From the NCBI RefSeq assembly GCF_001613065.1, contig NZ_BDBQ01000013.1, positions 62,001 to 126,000 of the forward strand: a DNA stretch of 64,000 nt, in the 5' to 3' direction. The notes below the pieces were generated by a model that was not told the origin of the DNA, searched no databases, and saw only the letters and a program-made list of their open reading frames with translations. A program made the translations under genes and the position numbers. Below are positions 54,516 through 63,098 of this stretch, in pieces (the stretch's first letter is position 1; each line of letters begins with the position of its first letter). The stretch is from Nocardia miyunensis NBRC 108239 (GTDB taxonomy: Bacteria > Actinomycetota > Actinomycetes > Mycobacteriales > Mycobacteriaceae).

Positions 54516-56143
54516 GCACGCCGCAGCCGCAGCCGCAGCCGCACTCCACGGTCGGCCAGCTCGCGGGGCGGGCGGCGCGCTGGCTCGGGCTGGGCCACCC
54601 CGCCCCGCAGCATCGCCACGCCGTGGCCGGGGACCGGCTCGACGAGCAGGTCTGGACCCAGACCTTCGACGAAGCCCCCGCTCTGCCGGTGCTGGAGAAC
54701 CAGATCAGCGACGGTCACACCCACCCCGGCGATTTGCTGCACGACCTGTTCCTGGCCGCCTACAAGGCCCAGCCTCGTATTCGTGACGCCGAGGACATGC
54801 TGGTGTCCCGGCTGCCCAATCACGCGGTCGTGTCCTCGATCGCCCGGACCCCGGAATTCCAAGCCCTGCACCGGCACACCGTCGGCGACCGGTACGCCGC
54901 GGCGATGGCTGTGCTGGCCCACGCCGACGCCCTGAAATCCTGGTCGGACGACAGCGACCAGGCGCAATCCGCCGCCGACGACGCGGACCAGCACGCCCGC
55001 CGCGCCCAGGACGCCACCGATGCGGTGACCGCCGCATTCGACGACGCGACCGCGGGACGGGACCTGTCCGACCCGGTCCCGGACCAGCAGGCCGACACGG
55101 TCGATCGGGCTATCGCCGACGCGAGCGCCGCCGCCCAGGACGCCGCCGATGCCGCCGCGGACGCTCAGCATGCCGCGGCCGAGGTCGGGGCCGCACTCCG
55201 GGCGAACCTGCGGGCCGCCGCCGACAAGGCTGTCCAGGACGCCGCCGCCGAGCAAGCCCTCATGACGGCGTGGGGTATCCCCGACGAGCAGTTGGAACGG
55301 ATGTCGTTTCGGGAGCGCACCGCACTGGCGCAGCGGCTGCGGTCCGGGCGTTTGGGCGAGTTCGCCGATCTGATCGGCCGGTTCCGAGTGATGGCCGCGG
55401 GCATCTCCGCGCGCCGCAGCAGCCACGGCCGCGACGAGGTCATCGGTGTCACCCTCGGCGCCGATCTGTCGCGGCTGATCCCCTCCGAGCTAGCCGCCAT
55501 CGGGGTCCCCGCACTGCGGGCGGTGTTCGCCGCCAAATACGCCGAGCAGCAACTGGCGATGTATCAGACCGTCGGACCGAAGCCTGAAAACCGGGGAGCG
55601 ATCATCGCGTGCATCGACTGTTCCCCCTCGATGCGCCAGCGCCATCCCGGCCCCGGCGGTCGAGAGGTGACCCGCGAAGCGTGGGCCAAGGCCTGCGGGC
55701 TGGCGCTGTTGGACCAGGCCCGCCGCCAGCACCGCGATTTCGTCGCAATCATGTTCGCCGCCACCGACGACGTCTCGGTCTACCGATTTCCCGCCACCGA
55801 CGAACCGCTCCTGGACCAGGTACTGGCATTTGCCGACCATCCCACCGGCCACGGCACCGACTTCCGAGCCCCCTTGGAACAGGCCGCGGACATTCTCGCC
55901 GGCCAATACAACCACGACGGCGCGGCCAAGGGCGACATCGTGCTGATCACCGACGGCGAAGACCACCTCGCCGACGCCTGGCTCTCGCGGTGGCGGGATC
56001 GCAAGGCCCGCTTGGGATTCCGCACCTTCGCCATCGCCATCGACACCACCCCGACCGACACCCTGACCACCCTGGCCGACCATCTCACCCTCGTCGACGA
56101 ACTCGTCCCCGCCGCCGCCGACGACCTGTTCACCGCCCTGTAA
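54512..56143 (+). CDS. VWA-domain protein, ViaA-like partner of the MoxR ATPase
   Basis: 543 residues. The C-terminal von Willebrand A domain has a complete MIDAS: ACIDCSPSMRQ (DxSxS near residue 368), the Thr in GHGTDFRAPLEQ and the Asp in VLITDGEDHLADAW. The N-terminal half holds an Ala/Asp/Gln-rich coiled stretch (SAAAQDAADAAADAQHAAAE) and a conserved helical block (WGIPDEQLERMSFRERTALA, LRSGRLGEFADLIGRFRVMA) like ViaA. Metal-dependent binding of a client or partner is expected. Second gene of the triad. Confidence 0.9.
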   Translation: MSTPQPQPQPHSTVGQLAGRAARWLGLGHPAPQHRHAVAGDRLDEQVWTQTFDEAPALPVLENQISDGHTHPGDLLHDLFLAAYKAQPRIRDAEDMLVSRLPNHAVVSSIARTPEFQALHRHTVGDRYAAAMAVLAHADALKSWSDDSDQAQSAADDADQHARRAQDATDAVTAAFDDATAGRDLSDPVPDQQADTVDRAIADASAAAQDAADAAADAQHAAAEVGAALRANLRAAADKAVQDAAAEQALMTAWGIPDEQLERMSFRERTALAQRLRSGRLGEFADLIGRFRVMAAGISARRSSHGRDEVIGVTLGADLSRLIPSELAAIGVPALRAVFAAKYAEQQLAMYQTVGPKPENRGAIIACIDCSPSMRQRHPGPGGREVTREAWAKACGLALLDQARRQHRDFVAIMFAATDDVSVYRFPATDEPLLDQVLAFADHPTGHGTDFRAPLEQAADILAGQYNHDGAAKGDIVLITDGEDHLADAWLSRWRDRKARLGFRTFAIAIDTTPTDTLTTLADHLTLVDELVPAAADDLFTAL

Positions 56144-56187
56144 CCCCCGCAGAGCTCTGACCAGCAGAACCTCGAGAGGACATCACG

Positions 56188-57246
56188 ATGACCGCCCTTG
56201 CATCCTTTTACGTCGCACCCGCCGCCAATCACAACCGGCTGGCCGCCTACACCGACCAGACCAGCCGCAATCCGCTCTTGGGTTACATCGTGGTCTACAG
56301 CGTGTTCCGCGGCCAGATCACGCTGGCCGACGCGACCGCGCAGTTCCGGGATCTGCGCTTGAACACCGACCTGTTGCCCGGACCGCTGCGCGCGGACGAC
56401 GCGTTCCTGCGCGTCACCGGCGCCGACGGCATCCGCGACACCTACCGTCTGGACACGCTGCGCGACGACGGCACCGACGCCCCGGTACCCGGTGCGCCGA
56501 GCCCGGCCGGTCCCGTGCGGTCGGCCAGCCTGATGATCCGTCCCGTGCGCCGCGACAGCCAGCGCATCGTGCGCCACATCGTGCGTGAACTGCGTGATGA
56601 ATCCGCCTCTACCCTCGCCTACGACACTCACCTGGGCGAAGTCGTCTTCGAACGCGACAGCGCGTCGAGCAGGTCCGGCCGGATGGTGATCCGGCTGGAC
56701 CACGATGCGATCGCCGCGGAGCTCTCGCCCGCCGAGCAGCAGCGTGTGCACGCCCTCGTGCGCGCGGTCCAGGAGCAACATCGGTGGCAGTGCGAGTATC
56801 TGGGGGCCGACCGGATCCGCACCCTGCTGCGGGAGTACATGCACCGCCTCGACGCGGTTCCGGTGCGCCCCACCGGCGGGGTGTATTTCATCACCGCCGA
56901 CCATGAGGCCACCCTCGAGGGTCTGCACCAGTTCATCGAGGGCCTCGGGCACCACAGCATGTTCGCCCGCATCCCGCTGCCGGATGAGACCGAGATGCGT
57001 CAGCTGATCATCACCTCGTTCATCGCCTCCGCCAAGGACGCGCTCCAGAAGCTGTCCACCGACATCGCCACCGCACAGCGAACCGGCGTCACCGACAACA
57101 AGCGCAAGGCCCTGTTCGACCGGTTCCGCACCCTCAAACACCAAGCCGCCGACTACTCCCAGCGGCTCGAGACCGGCCTGGGCGACACCACCTCATCGCT
57201 CGATCTGGTCGAAACCCAGCTCACCGCCCTGTTGCAGTCGCAGTAA
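56188..57246 (+). CDS. third gene of the MoxR-VWA triad, unknown function
   Basis: 352 residues: LLGYIVVYSVFRGQITLADA, VRRDSQRIVRHIVRELRDES, HLGEVVFERDSASSRSGRMV, TGGVYFITADHEATLEGLHQ, LPDETEMRQLIITSFIASAK. Alpha/beta N-terminal two-thirds and a long helical C-terminus. I recall similar proteins next to MoxR-VWA pairs in actinobacterial plasmids and phages but cannot name the family with certainty (DUF6744 is a candidate). GAGAGGAC precedes ATG; 44 bases after the VWA gene, same transcript. Possibly the client or targeting subunit. Confidence 0.75.
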   Translation: MTALASFYVAPAANHNRLAAYTDQTSRNPLLGYIVVYSVFRGQITLADATAQFRDLRLNTDLLPGPLRADDAFLRVTGADGIRDTYRLDTLRDDGTDAPVPGAPSPAGPVRSASLMIRPVRRDSQRIVRHIVRELRDESASTLAYDTHLGEVVFERDSASSRSGRMVIRLDHDAIAAELSPAEQQRVHALVRAVQEQHRWQCEYLGADRIRTLLREYMHRLDAVPVRPTGGVYFITADHEATLEGLHQFIEGLGHHSMFARIPLPDETEMRQLIITSFIASAKDALQKLSTDIATAQRTGVTDNKRKALFDRFRTLKHQAADYSQRLETGLGDTTSSLDLVETQLTALLQSQ

Positions 57247-57277
57247 CGCCACGCTCCCGCGCCGCGCCGCCGTTCCT

Positions 57278-57299
57278 GGGCCCGCCACCAGGCGGGCCC
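57278..57299 (+). terminator. hairpin terminator of the MoxR-VWA operon
   Basis: Perfect 9-bp stem GGGCCCGCC / GGCGGGCCC with loop ACCA, 31 bases after the last stop. Confidence 0.75.
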
Positions 57300-57470
57300 A
57301 CCGGCACCACCGTCCCCTCCGCCCGCGGCGCGTGAGTTGCTCACGGACAACCCGGCCGGCCGCCCGCCACACAAATCCACGCCGACGGCGGAGACGGTAA
57401 CGGTAACGGTGCTGACGATGCGAATCACAGCGCCTCGGTCCATGTAATCCCTAGTTACACAAAGGATGTA

Positions 57471-58160
57471 ATGACCATCCAGACCAGCATTCGACATCAC
57501 CGCGCGACCCGGCCGCACGATCGCACCGCGAGCCACCGCGGCGCCGCCGACTCGCGCCGTGCGGTGACCGAGGTGCTGCGGGGCCATGTCGATGAGGACT
57601 CGGCGGTCATCGATCGTGACCACCCGTACGGGTTCACCCGCACCACGATGCTGTCGTGGGTCGACAAGGGCCGCAACGGTTCCGATCGCTACTTCACCCG
57701 CAGCCTCAACCCGTACACTCAGCGGTGGAATACTGCGCGCCGCAACTTCACCGCGCCGCGCATCTTTCTGGTCCGCCGCCAGACCCGGCAGGTGGTCCCG
57801 CAGATCTTCTCGATGCACCGGTGGACAGCGTGGCCGGCGTTCTACACCTCGGGGATCTGGCCTGTGCTGAGCACTGCCGAGCGCAAAGACATCGCGCAGA
57901 TCCTCCACACGTCCACGATCTGGAATCCGATGTGCGAGGCGGACTGGGACCCGATCGTGGCCGCGATCCGCTACGGGCACCTGGCCACAGCGCCGGAATG
58001 GAACCGCAGTCTGCCTCAATGGAGTGTGACTCCCCTCGAATTCGGCAGCCTGCGCGCCTACATCGGCATGAACGGCCCCGACCTACGCCTGCGTGGCTGG
58101 TGGACCCTGCGCCCACCGCGCGCACGATCGGCCTCCCGCGTGTCCTCGCCGCCCCGGTGA
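57471..58160 (+). CDS. hypothetical protein, 3' end frameshifted and duplicated
   Basis: 229 residues: MTIQTSIRHHRATRPHDRTA, YGFTRTTMLSWVDKGRNGSD, NFTAPRIFLVRRQTRQVVPQ, IFSMHRWTAWPAFYTSGIWP, RLRGWWTLRP. Compared with a second copy of its 3' end 780 bases downstream, one base is missing after 58115. Restoring it gives TARTIGLPRVLAAPVTMPHA and a stop at 58207. A hairpin-free A/T-richer leader with GTTACACAAAGGATGT precedes ATG. Not recognised. Confidence 0.65.
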   Translation: MTIQTSIRHHRATRPHDRTASHRGAADSRRAVTEVLRGHVDEDSAVIDRDHPYGFTRTTMLSWVDKGRNGSDRYFTRSLNPYTQRWNTARRNFTAPRIFLVRRQTRQVVPQIFSMHRWTAWPAFYTSGIWPVLSTAERKDIAQILHTSTIWNPMCEADWDPIVAAIRYGHLATAPEWNRSLPQWSVTPLEFGSLRAYIGMNGPDLRLRGWWTLRPPRARSASRVSSPPR

Positions 58161-58161
58161 C
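58061..58161 (+). repeat. direct repeat, copy 1 (3' end of the preceding gene)
   Basis: About 101 bases that recur at 58839-58940 with scattered substitutions and one indel. It encodes IGMNGPDLRLRGWWTLRP and following residues. Confidence 0.8.
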
Positions 58162-58362
58162 TATGCCGCACGCCGCCCCCAGTGCCTCCGCCGCCGACAC
58201 TGGCTGACACCGTCCAGGCGCGACAGCGACTCCCTTCTCCTCGGCACGCGAGATCCGTCTTTGCCGAGGTTCGGATCACTGGGGGCGCAATGTAACTCAC
58301 TTCTTCGCAGTGGCGAAAGCCGGTCTGGCTCGTGTCACCACCGATTCGTAGGGGAAGCCCCG

Positions 58363-58806
58363 ATGGAGTCGATCGATCTCTTTTTCCGTTTGCCGGAGGT
58401 GGTGAAGATCGCCGAGCATGCGGTCGCAGCCCGACAGCATGTCCAGTCGGTCACTCAGTACTACAACGACGAGCCCGCCGAGGCGTCGCTGATGTGGGTC
58501 AAGGACGACGGCACCTACCTGATGAGCAATGGGAGTCCACGCCAGCTCGCCGATCCAGATGAACCCGAAGGCGCATCACTGGTCGCTTACGCGATCGGCT
58601 GGGGCCCACGGACCGGGCCCGACATCGGACGAACTCCGGTCGGCGGCGACGATTTCGCTGAGCATATCGAGCTGGCCAAGCCGGTATCCGGCAGCCACAC
58701 CCTGCTCGATCTGATCCGCCACCACGCCGCGCAGGGAGGCTGGCTGATCATCACCGCCAACCCACGAACGTATGGAATTCGCTTCGCGCCTGCTGGATCC
58801 CTGTGA
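58363..58806 (+). CDS. DUF3085-like protein, paralog of the 62307 gene
   Basis: 147 residues: MESIDLFFRLPEVVKIAEHA, VTQYYNDEPAEASLMWVKDD, GTYLMSNGSPRQLADPDEPE, PVGGDDFAEHIELAKPVSGS, WLIITANPRTYGIRFAPAGSL ends the protein. Same length and closely similar to the gene at 62307; the C-terminal two-thirds also resemble the protein at 19711. Lies between the two copies of the 100-base direct repeat. Function unknown. Confidence 0.75.
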   Translation: MESIDLFFRLPEVVKIAEHAVAARQHVQSVTQYYNDEPAEASLMWVKDDGTYLMSNGSPRQLADPDEPEGASLVAYAIGWGPRTGPDIGRTPVGGDDFAEHIELAKPVSGSHTLLDLIRHHAAQGGWLIITANPRTYGIRFAPAGSL

Positions 58807-59355
58807 GACCCCGGCCGTCGTTCGACCGAATGGACCTGCATCGGCACGAACGGCCCCGACCTACGCCTGCGTGGCTGGTGGACCCTGCGCCCAACCGCAC
58901 ACACGATCAGCCTCCCGCGAGCCCTCGCCGCACCGGTGACACTGCTCTCCGGCAGACCCGCGTCCGCATATGCCCCTTCGTCCGGGTGAGTAATTGTCAT
59001 CCGTGCGTTCGGTCGCTGTGCGCGACATTGTTTCCGCCCCAGAGGTTCTCGAACCGCCCGGCACAGCGCAGGCGGCGCCGCTTGTCGTTCCTGGACACCG
59101 TCGATGTCGACGGCACCCACGAATTTCTCGATTTCGTATTGGATCTGGTCTGACCACCACGAGCGCGGCCAGCACTCGGCACCGGATCACCAGGTGCGCC
59201 TCGAGCGGATCGTACCGGCACGCCATCGCAGCCGTCCACCAGCGGCAGCGGCGCCGATCACGGTGTGCCTCACGCATCCTGCCCGCTGGGTTCCCGCACC
59301 CCGCGTTCGAGCATTCAGCCGATCTGTTCCCGTTCGTCCCGTCAGGAGCAACGTC
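58807..59355. other. non-coding region with the second repeat copy
   Basis: 549 bases. The first part is the duplicated 3' end of the 57471 gene; the frame there reads GPDLRLRGWWTLRPTAHTIS without an upstream start. The rest has no supported gene apart from the CAGGAG of the next. Confidence 0.5.
58839..58940 (+). repeat. direct repeat, copy 2
   Basis: About 102 bases matching 58061-58161. Here the frame stays open (LRPTAHTISLPRALAAPVTL) where copy 1 shifts. It has lost the rest of the gene. Confidence 0.8.
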
Positions 59356-59550
59356 ATGAGCACTAAAGACGATGCATCGCAATCGATCCCGTCCACGGCC
59401 GGTGCGGATGACCGGACCTCGCTCGCGCCCCTGACCACCGACGAGAAAACCGAGCTGATGATGCTGGTGAAGACACCCGATCTCCCTTGCGCCCAGATCG
59501 CTCGCATGATCGAGCTGTCCCAGCGTCACGCCGCGTCGCGACCGCGATGA
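59356..59550 (+). CDS. small hypothetical protein
   Basis: 64 residues: MSTKDDASQSIPSTAGADDR then APLTTDEKTELMMLVKTPDL and CAQIARMIELSQRHAAS. The C-terminal half looks like a small helical module. CAGGAGCAACG precedes ATG. Not recognised. Confidence 0.6.
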   Translation: MSTKDDASQSIPSTAGADDRTSLAPLTTDEKTELMMLVKTPDLPCAQIARMIELSQRHAASRPR

Positions 59551-59616
59551 CCGCGATCCGGAGCCGCTGACGCTCCTTGCTGTACCGCTTGTTCACACCG
59601 ACCTGGAGTAACTCTC

Positions 59617-60441
59617 ATGCCTCACTTGTTCACTGCTTCCTGGATCGATGACTCCGAGGATGTCTGCGCGTTGGCGGACGAGGTCTTCGACGCGTGGGTC
59701 GAGATGAAGTCCGACGCGGCGTACGGGTTTCTCCAGTCCTCCCGGCACACCTCCGAATCGCCTGGCCGGCTGTCGTTCCGGGCATGCCTGACCGAGACCC
59801 TGCGGGACGGTACCCGGGAGACGAGCGAGGTCGCCGCGATGCGCAGCCGCGATCGGTTCGACGACTCGCCGTCGGGGTGGCTGACGGTGGATGTGCACCG
59901 CAGTGGGGAGGATCTGCACGAGTACCTTCCTTCGCCGTGGCTGGTGCAGCAGTTGATCGCGCGCGGTGTGCGGCCACGGTTCGCTGGTGATCCGCTCTCG
60001 GTGTCGCCCACCATGGTACGTGGCCGGGACGGGGGAGAAGCTCTGGCGGCGCGGGTGACCGAGTTCGAGCGCCGGATCCCGCTGGTCGTGCTCAGCAGCG
60101 AGCCCGACCTGTTCGCCCGGTTGCGACGCGAACGCAGCAATCTGGCCGACATCGCGGCCGAGACGGCGCGGTCGTGCGCGGGACTGGCGAGCGTGGTCCT
60201 GGTCGACGAGGCCGCACGGACCCAGTTCAACGATGCGGTCGGGCCCGAGCTCGCCCTGGACGCGGGGGGATTGCGGGTGTTCCGGCCCGAGGCGGACCCT
60301 GCGGTGGACGCCGAGGCGCGCCGCCACCCGCACCGCCGGGCCGAGACATGGTATTCCCACCCGGCTACGGCTCCCGCGTTCGTCGGGCGGCTTCTGGCGT
60401 CCGACGCTCTGATCGCCGCACGCGGCGCGGTGACGGTCTGA
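59617..60441 (+). CDS. hypothetical protein
   Basis: 274 residues: MPHLFTASWIDDSEDVCALA, DSPSGWLTVDVHRSGEDLHE, RIPLVVLSSEPDLFARLRRE, LASVVLVDEAARTQFNDAVG, GGLRVFRPEADPAVDAEARR, HRRAETWYSHPATAPAFVGR. The LxxVVVLxxxAxxxLxxxVGPxLxxxGGxVRVFxP segment is one I recall from the N-terminal part of larger uncharacterised actinobacterial proteins, so this may be a truncated or single-domain version. GGAGTAAC precedes ATG. Confidence 0.65.
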   Translation: MPHLFTASWIDDSEDVCALADEVFDAWVEMKSDAAYGFLQSSRHTSESPGRLSFRACLTETLRDGTRETSEVAAMRSRDRFDDSPSGWLTVDVHRSGEDLHEYLPSPWLVQQLIARGVRPRFAGDPLSVSPTMVRGRDGGEALAARVTEFERRIPLVVLSSEPDLFARLRRERSNLADIAAETARSCAGLASVVLVDEAARTQFNDAVGPELALDAGGLRVFRPEADPAVDAEARRHPHRRAETWYSHPATAPAFVGRLLASDALIAARGAVTV

Positions 60442-60805
60442 ACTGCCGGATCACTCGCCCGCCCCATCGCCGCAGCGGGCACGTTGATGGATGTGAGGAT
60501 CCGACCGAATCACCATGATCCCCGCCGAGATTCCGCTCACAGCCCTTGCGGTCGGTCGGCGCGCTCGTCGTCGCCGCGATTCTCGCCAGATTGCTGCGTG
60601 ATACCACGCGATGCGAAGGCGACCTCGATCCCGGCAGCCGACGCAGCGACACCTCGGCCGACCTGCACGCCGTGGTCATCGTGATCAGGCCGTCACCGGA
60701 GGCGTCCGTGGACGTCGTCATCACGGTTGCGCGACCAGCGAGCTACACGTGAGAACACGAGTGTGCCGATCGCGCGGGCTGCGTCGTGTCACCCGCTCTG
60801 GCAGT
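60442..60805. other. leader region without a gene
   Basis: 364 bases with no supported frame upstream of the conserved leader block. Confidence 0.45.
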
Positions 60806-60871
60806 GGGGCCACTGACCGTGGCGGCGAAAACCCTGGACACACAAGCGGTTTCAGCGATGTCATGGAAGCC
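60806..60871 (+). promoter_or_regulatory. conserved leader block with hairpin, copy 2
   Basis: GCCAC-TGACC-GTGGC hairpin, then CGAA, CCCTGGACA, TTTC, GATGT and ATGGAAGC, as in copy 1 before the 50488 gene, ending about 64 bases before the GTG. The stem is identical while the loop differs. Confidence 0.55.
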
Positions 60872-60934
60872 TGGTTGTCGCCGTCGCGGTGTGCAGCTGG
60901 CATCATCCCTCTTTCCCGACAGGAGCCCTGCGCC

Positions 60935-61570
60935 GTGTCCGAACACCTCGACTTCGACTATCCCTTGACTCCGATCCTCGCTGGCGGTGTGCGTGCCGAG
61001 GCGGCCGCGCACCGCGCCGCGGCGTTGCGTCAGCTGCGTCTGGCCGGCACCGGCGATAATCCGCAGTCCCGGCTGGCCGCTGCCACGGTCCATGTCGTGG
61101 CCGCGCTGACGCTGTTGATCTCCGAGGACGTCGACACGATCGACACGGCCGCCGAGGTGCCTGCGCTGCCCCTGCCACGCAACTTGCGGTACTCGGTCGC
61201 CGTGGAGGTGTTGCACAACACCAACCCCGACGCCGCGACCACCGGTTACACGGACCAGGCCGACGAGCTCATCCGGGTCTATACGTACAGCGATCGCGAC
61301 GTCGCGGACACCGTCTCCGACCACGAGATCGCCGCGCGGGTGATCGGGTTGTTCGGTGCCGAGCCGGATTCGGCCGCGCAGCAGGTCGATCACCGTGCCG
61401 CGAACTACTTCGGCCGCGGCAACCGTCCGCTGACGCGTGGAGACGTGGTCGCGATCGATTACCGCTACTACGCCTTCGCCGATATCCGGACCGGTCTGCT
61501 CGCGCCGATCACTCAACCCCGCCTCGCTGTCCTGGGACGGCCGCTGCCCACCGGCACCACCCAACTGTGA
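60935..61570 (+). CDS. hypothetical protein, paralog of the 50488 gene with extra N-terminal domain
   Basis: 211 residues from GTG after ACAGGAG. The N-terminal 75 residues (LDFDYPLTPILAGGVRAEAA, VHVVAALTLLISEDVDTIDT) are absent from the 50488 protein; the rest matches it: LRYSVAVEVLHNTNPDAATT, ELIRVYTYSDRDVADTVSDH, HRAANYFGRGNRPLTRGDVV, AIDYRYYAFADIRTGL. Not recognised. Confidence 0.7.
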   Translation: MSEHLDFDYPLTPILAGGVRAEAAAHRAAALRQLRLAGTGDNPQSRLAAATVHVVAALTLLISEDVDTIDTAAEVPALPLPRNLRYSVAVEVLHNTNPDAATTGYTDQADELIRVYTYSDRDVADTVSDHEIAARVIGLFGAEPDSAAQQVDHRAANYFGRGNRPLTRGDVVAIDYRYYAFADIRTGLLAPITQPRLAVLGRPLPTGTTQL

Positions 61571-61627
61571 ACTCCGCAGCGCCCATTGTCGGCCGTGCGC
61601 TGCGGCCCTGAACCGGAAAGCATCCCC

Positions 61628-62077
61628 ATGTGCTGGCTGTGCGAGCATCACGACCGCACCTTCACCGACTATCTGACCGAGGTCGAGACCATCCTGGCCG
61701 ACCACGGCTGGCTCATCCAGGGCATCGACGCCGGACCCGAATCACCGGCCTGGGCGTACACGGTCGGACTCACCCGCCGCCACCGGCCCGAACTCGTCAT
61801 CACCGGTTTGCCGTATCCCCGGGCCGCGGACATCCTCACCGAGGCTGTGGGACTGCCCGCCACGGCGACCGACCCCGGGACACGGATCACCATCGCGGGC
61901 CAGCTGGTCGAATCGGTCGCGGTCGCCGCACCGGTACCCCGATTGGTCGTGGCTGAAGCGCTGTTCGGCCACGCCGTCGACGCGGTACAGCTGGTCTACC
62001 CCGATCGCAGCGGATCCTGGCCATGGAACAGCGGATACTCCGGCGACCAACCCCTGCTCGGCCTGCCGATGCACTGA
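61628..62077 (+). CDS. DUF4262 family protein
   Basis: 149 residues: MCWLCEHHDRTFTDYLTEVE, HGWLIQGIDAGPESPAWAYT, VGLTRRHRPELVITGLPYPR, HAVDAVQLVYPDRSGSWPWN. The CxxC start, I-----AWAYTVGL---H-PEL motif and QLVYPDR-G-WPW end are DUF4262. GGAAAG precedes ATG. Family function unknown; frequent on phages and islands. Confidence 0.85.
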   Translation: MCWLCEHHDRTFTDYLTEVETILADHGWLIQGIDAGPESPAWAYTVGLTRRHRPELVITGLPYPRAADILTEAVGLPATATDPGTRITIAGQLVESVAVAAPVPRLVVAEALFGHAVDAVQLVYPDRSGSWPWNSGYSGDQPLLGLPMH

Positions 62078-62107
62078 CCGCTCCCACCGCACGTCACATC
62101 GCTCGCC

Positions 62108-62148
62108 GGATCTTTCTCGGTGACCTCCCCGACCGGGGCGAAAGATCC
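62108..62148 (+). terminator. hairpin terminator after the DUF4262 gene
   Basis: GGATCTTTC / GAAAGATCC, a perfect 9-bp stem enclosing a smaller CCCC-GACC-GGGG hairpin, 31 bases after the stop. Confidence 0.6.
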
Positions 62149-62306
62149 AGTATCACACCATATCCGAGCCTGGATACTGTTCCCCGTCGTTGCTCGGCGC
62201 GCGGTGCGCCGACCGAATTCCGTTCTCTCCCTGAGAATTTATTCGCCCCCCACGGCGCATCGCGCTCGCCGTATCAGCCCCATGATCTGTGAAAGGAGAT
62301 TTTGTG

Positions 62307-62750
62307 ATGGAGTCGATCGCTCTGTGGTTCCGGCTGTCCGAGGTCGGTGTGATCGCCGAGCACGCGGCCGCTGCCACCCAGCATTCACCCTCGATCACCC
62401 AGTATTACAACGAGGAGCCGGGGGTGGCGTCGCTGGTGTGGGTCAAGGACGACGGAACCTACCTGATGAGTAACGGGATCCCGCGTCAGCTCGCCGATCC
62501 CGATCAGCCCGAGAGCCGTTCTCTGGTCGCGTATGCGCAAGGCTGGGGTCCCGGTACCGGACCCGCGATCGGGGACACTCCGGTCGGCGGGGACGATTTC
62601 GCCGAGCACGTGGAGCTGGCCGAGCCGGTATCCGGCGGCGGCACACTGCTCGACCTGATTCGCCATCACGGCCGGGCCGGTGGATGGATGATCATCACCG
62701 CCAACCCGCAGAAGTATGAAATCTCCTTCGCCCCAGCCGGATCCCTCTAA
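62307..62750 (+). CDS. DUF3085-like protein, paralog of the 58363 gene
   Basis: 147 residues: MESIALWFRLSEVGVIAEHA, ITQYYNEEPGVASLVWVKDD, GTYLMSNGIPRQLADPDQPE, PVGGDDFAEHVELAEPVSGG, ending FAPAGSL. AAAGGAGAT before ATG. The 25 bases after the stop (CGGCCATCGTTCGACCGGAT) also match those after the 58363 gene, so the duplication included flanking DNA. Confidence 0.75.
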   Translation: MESIALWFRLSEVGVIAEHAAAATQHSPSITQYYNEEPGVASLVWVKDDGTYLMSNGIPRQLADPDQPESRSLVAYAQGWGPGTGPAIGDTPVGGDDFAEHVELAEPVSGGGTLLDLIRHHGRAGGWMIITANPQKYEISFAPAGSL

Positions 62751-62852
62751 CACCCGGCCATCGTTCGACCGGATGCCGCCTCGACACCGCTGTTGCTCCC
62801 GGCCTCACGTCCCGACCCGGCACCGACTCATGAACTGGACAACCCCGGCACA

Positions 62853-62999
62853 GTGATCCCAGGTGATATCGGGGAATTTTCCAGGCTCAGGTCGTTCGTG
62901 AAGGAATTGGCGATAACGCATCGTCGGAAATTCAACACCGCGAATGACTACTGCGCATTGAACCGCGTGGTGGACGGCGATACCGCCGGGAGTACCTGA
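62853..62999 (+). CDS. possible short protein
   Basis: 48 residues from GTG: MIPGDIGEFSRLRSFVKELA then ITHRRKFNTANDYCALNRVV. Composition less GC-biased and protein-like, but no ribosome site; may be a remnant. Confidence 0.3.
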   Translation: MIPGDIGEFSRLRSFVKELAITHRRKFNTANDYCALNRVVDGDTAGST

Positions 63000-63098
63000 T
63001 CAGGCACTGCGCCACAGCTACTCGATCACCTCGATCATGGCGCGGCGTCTGTGCAGCCGAAACCCCGCAGGGTGTTGTCTATTTCAAGGGAGTTCGGG

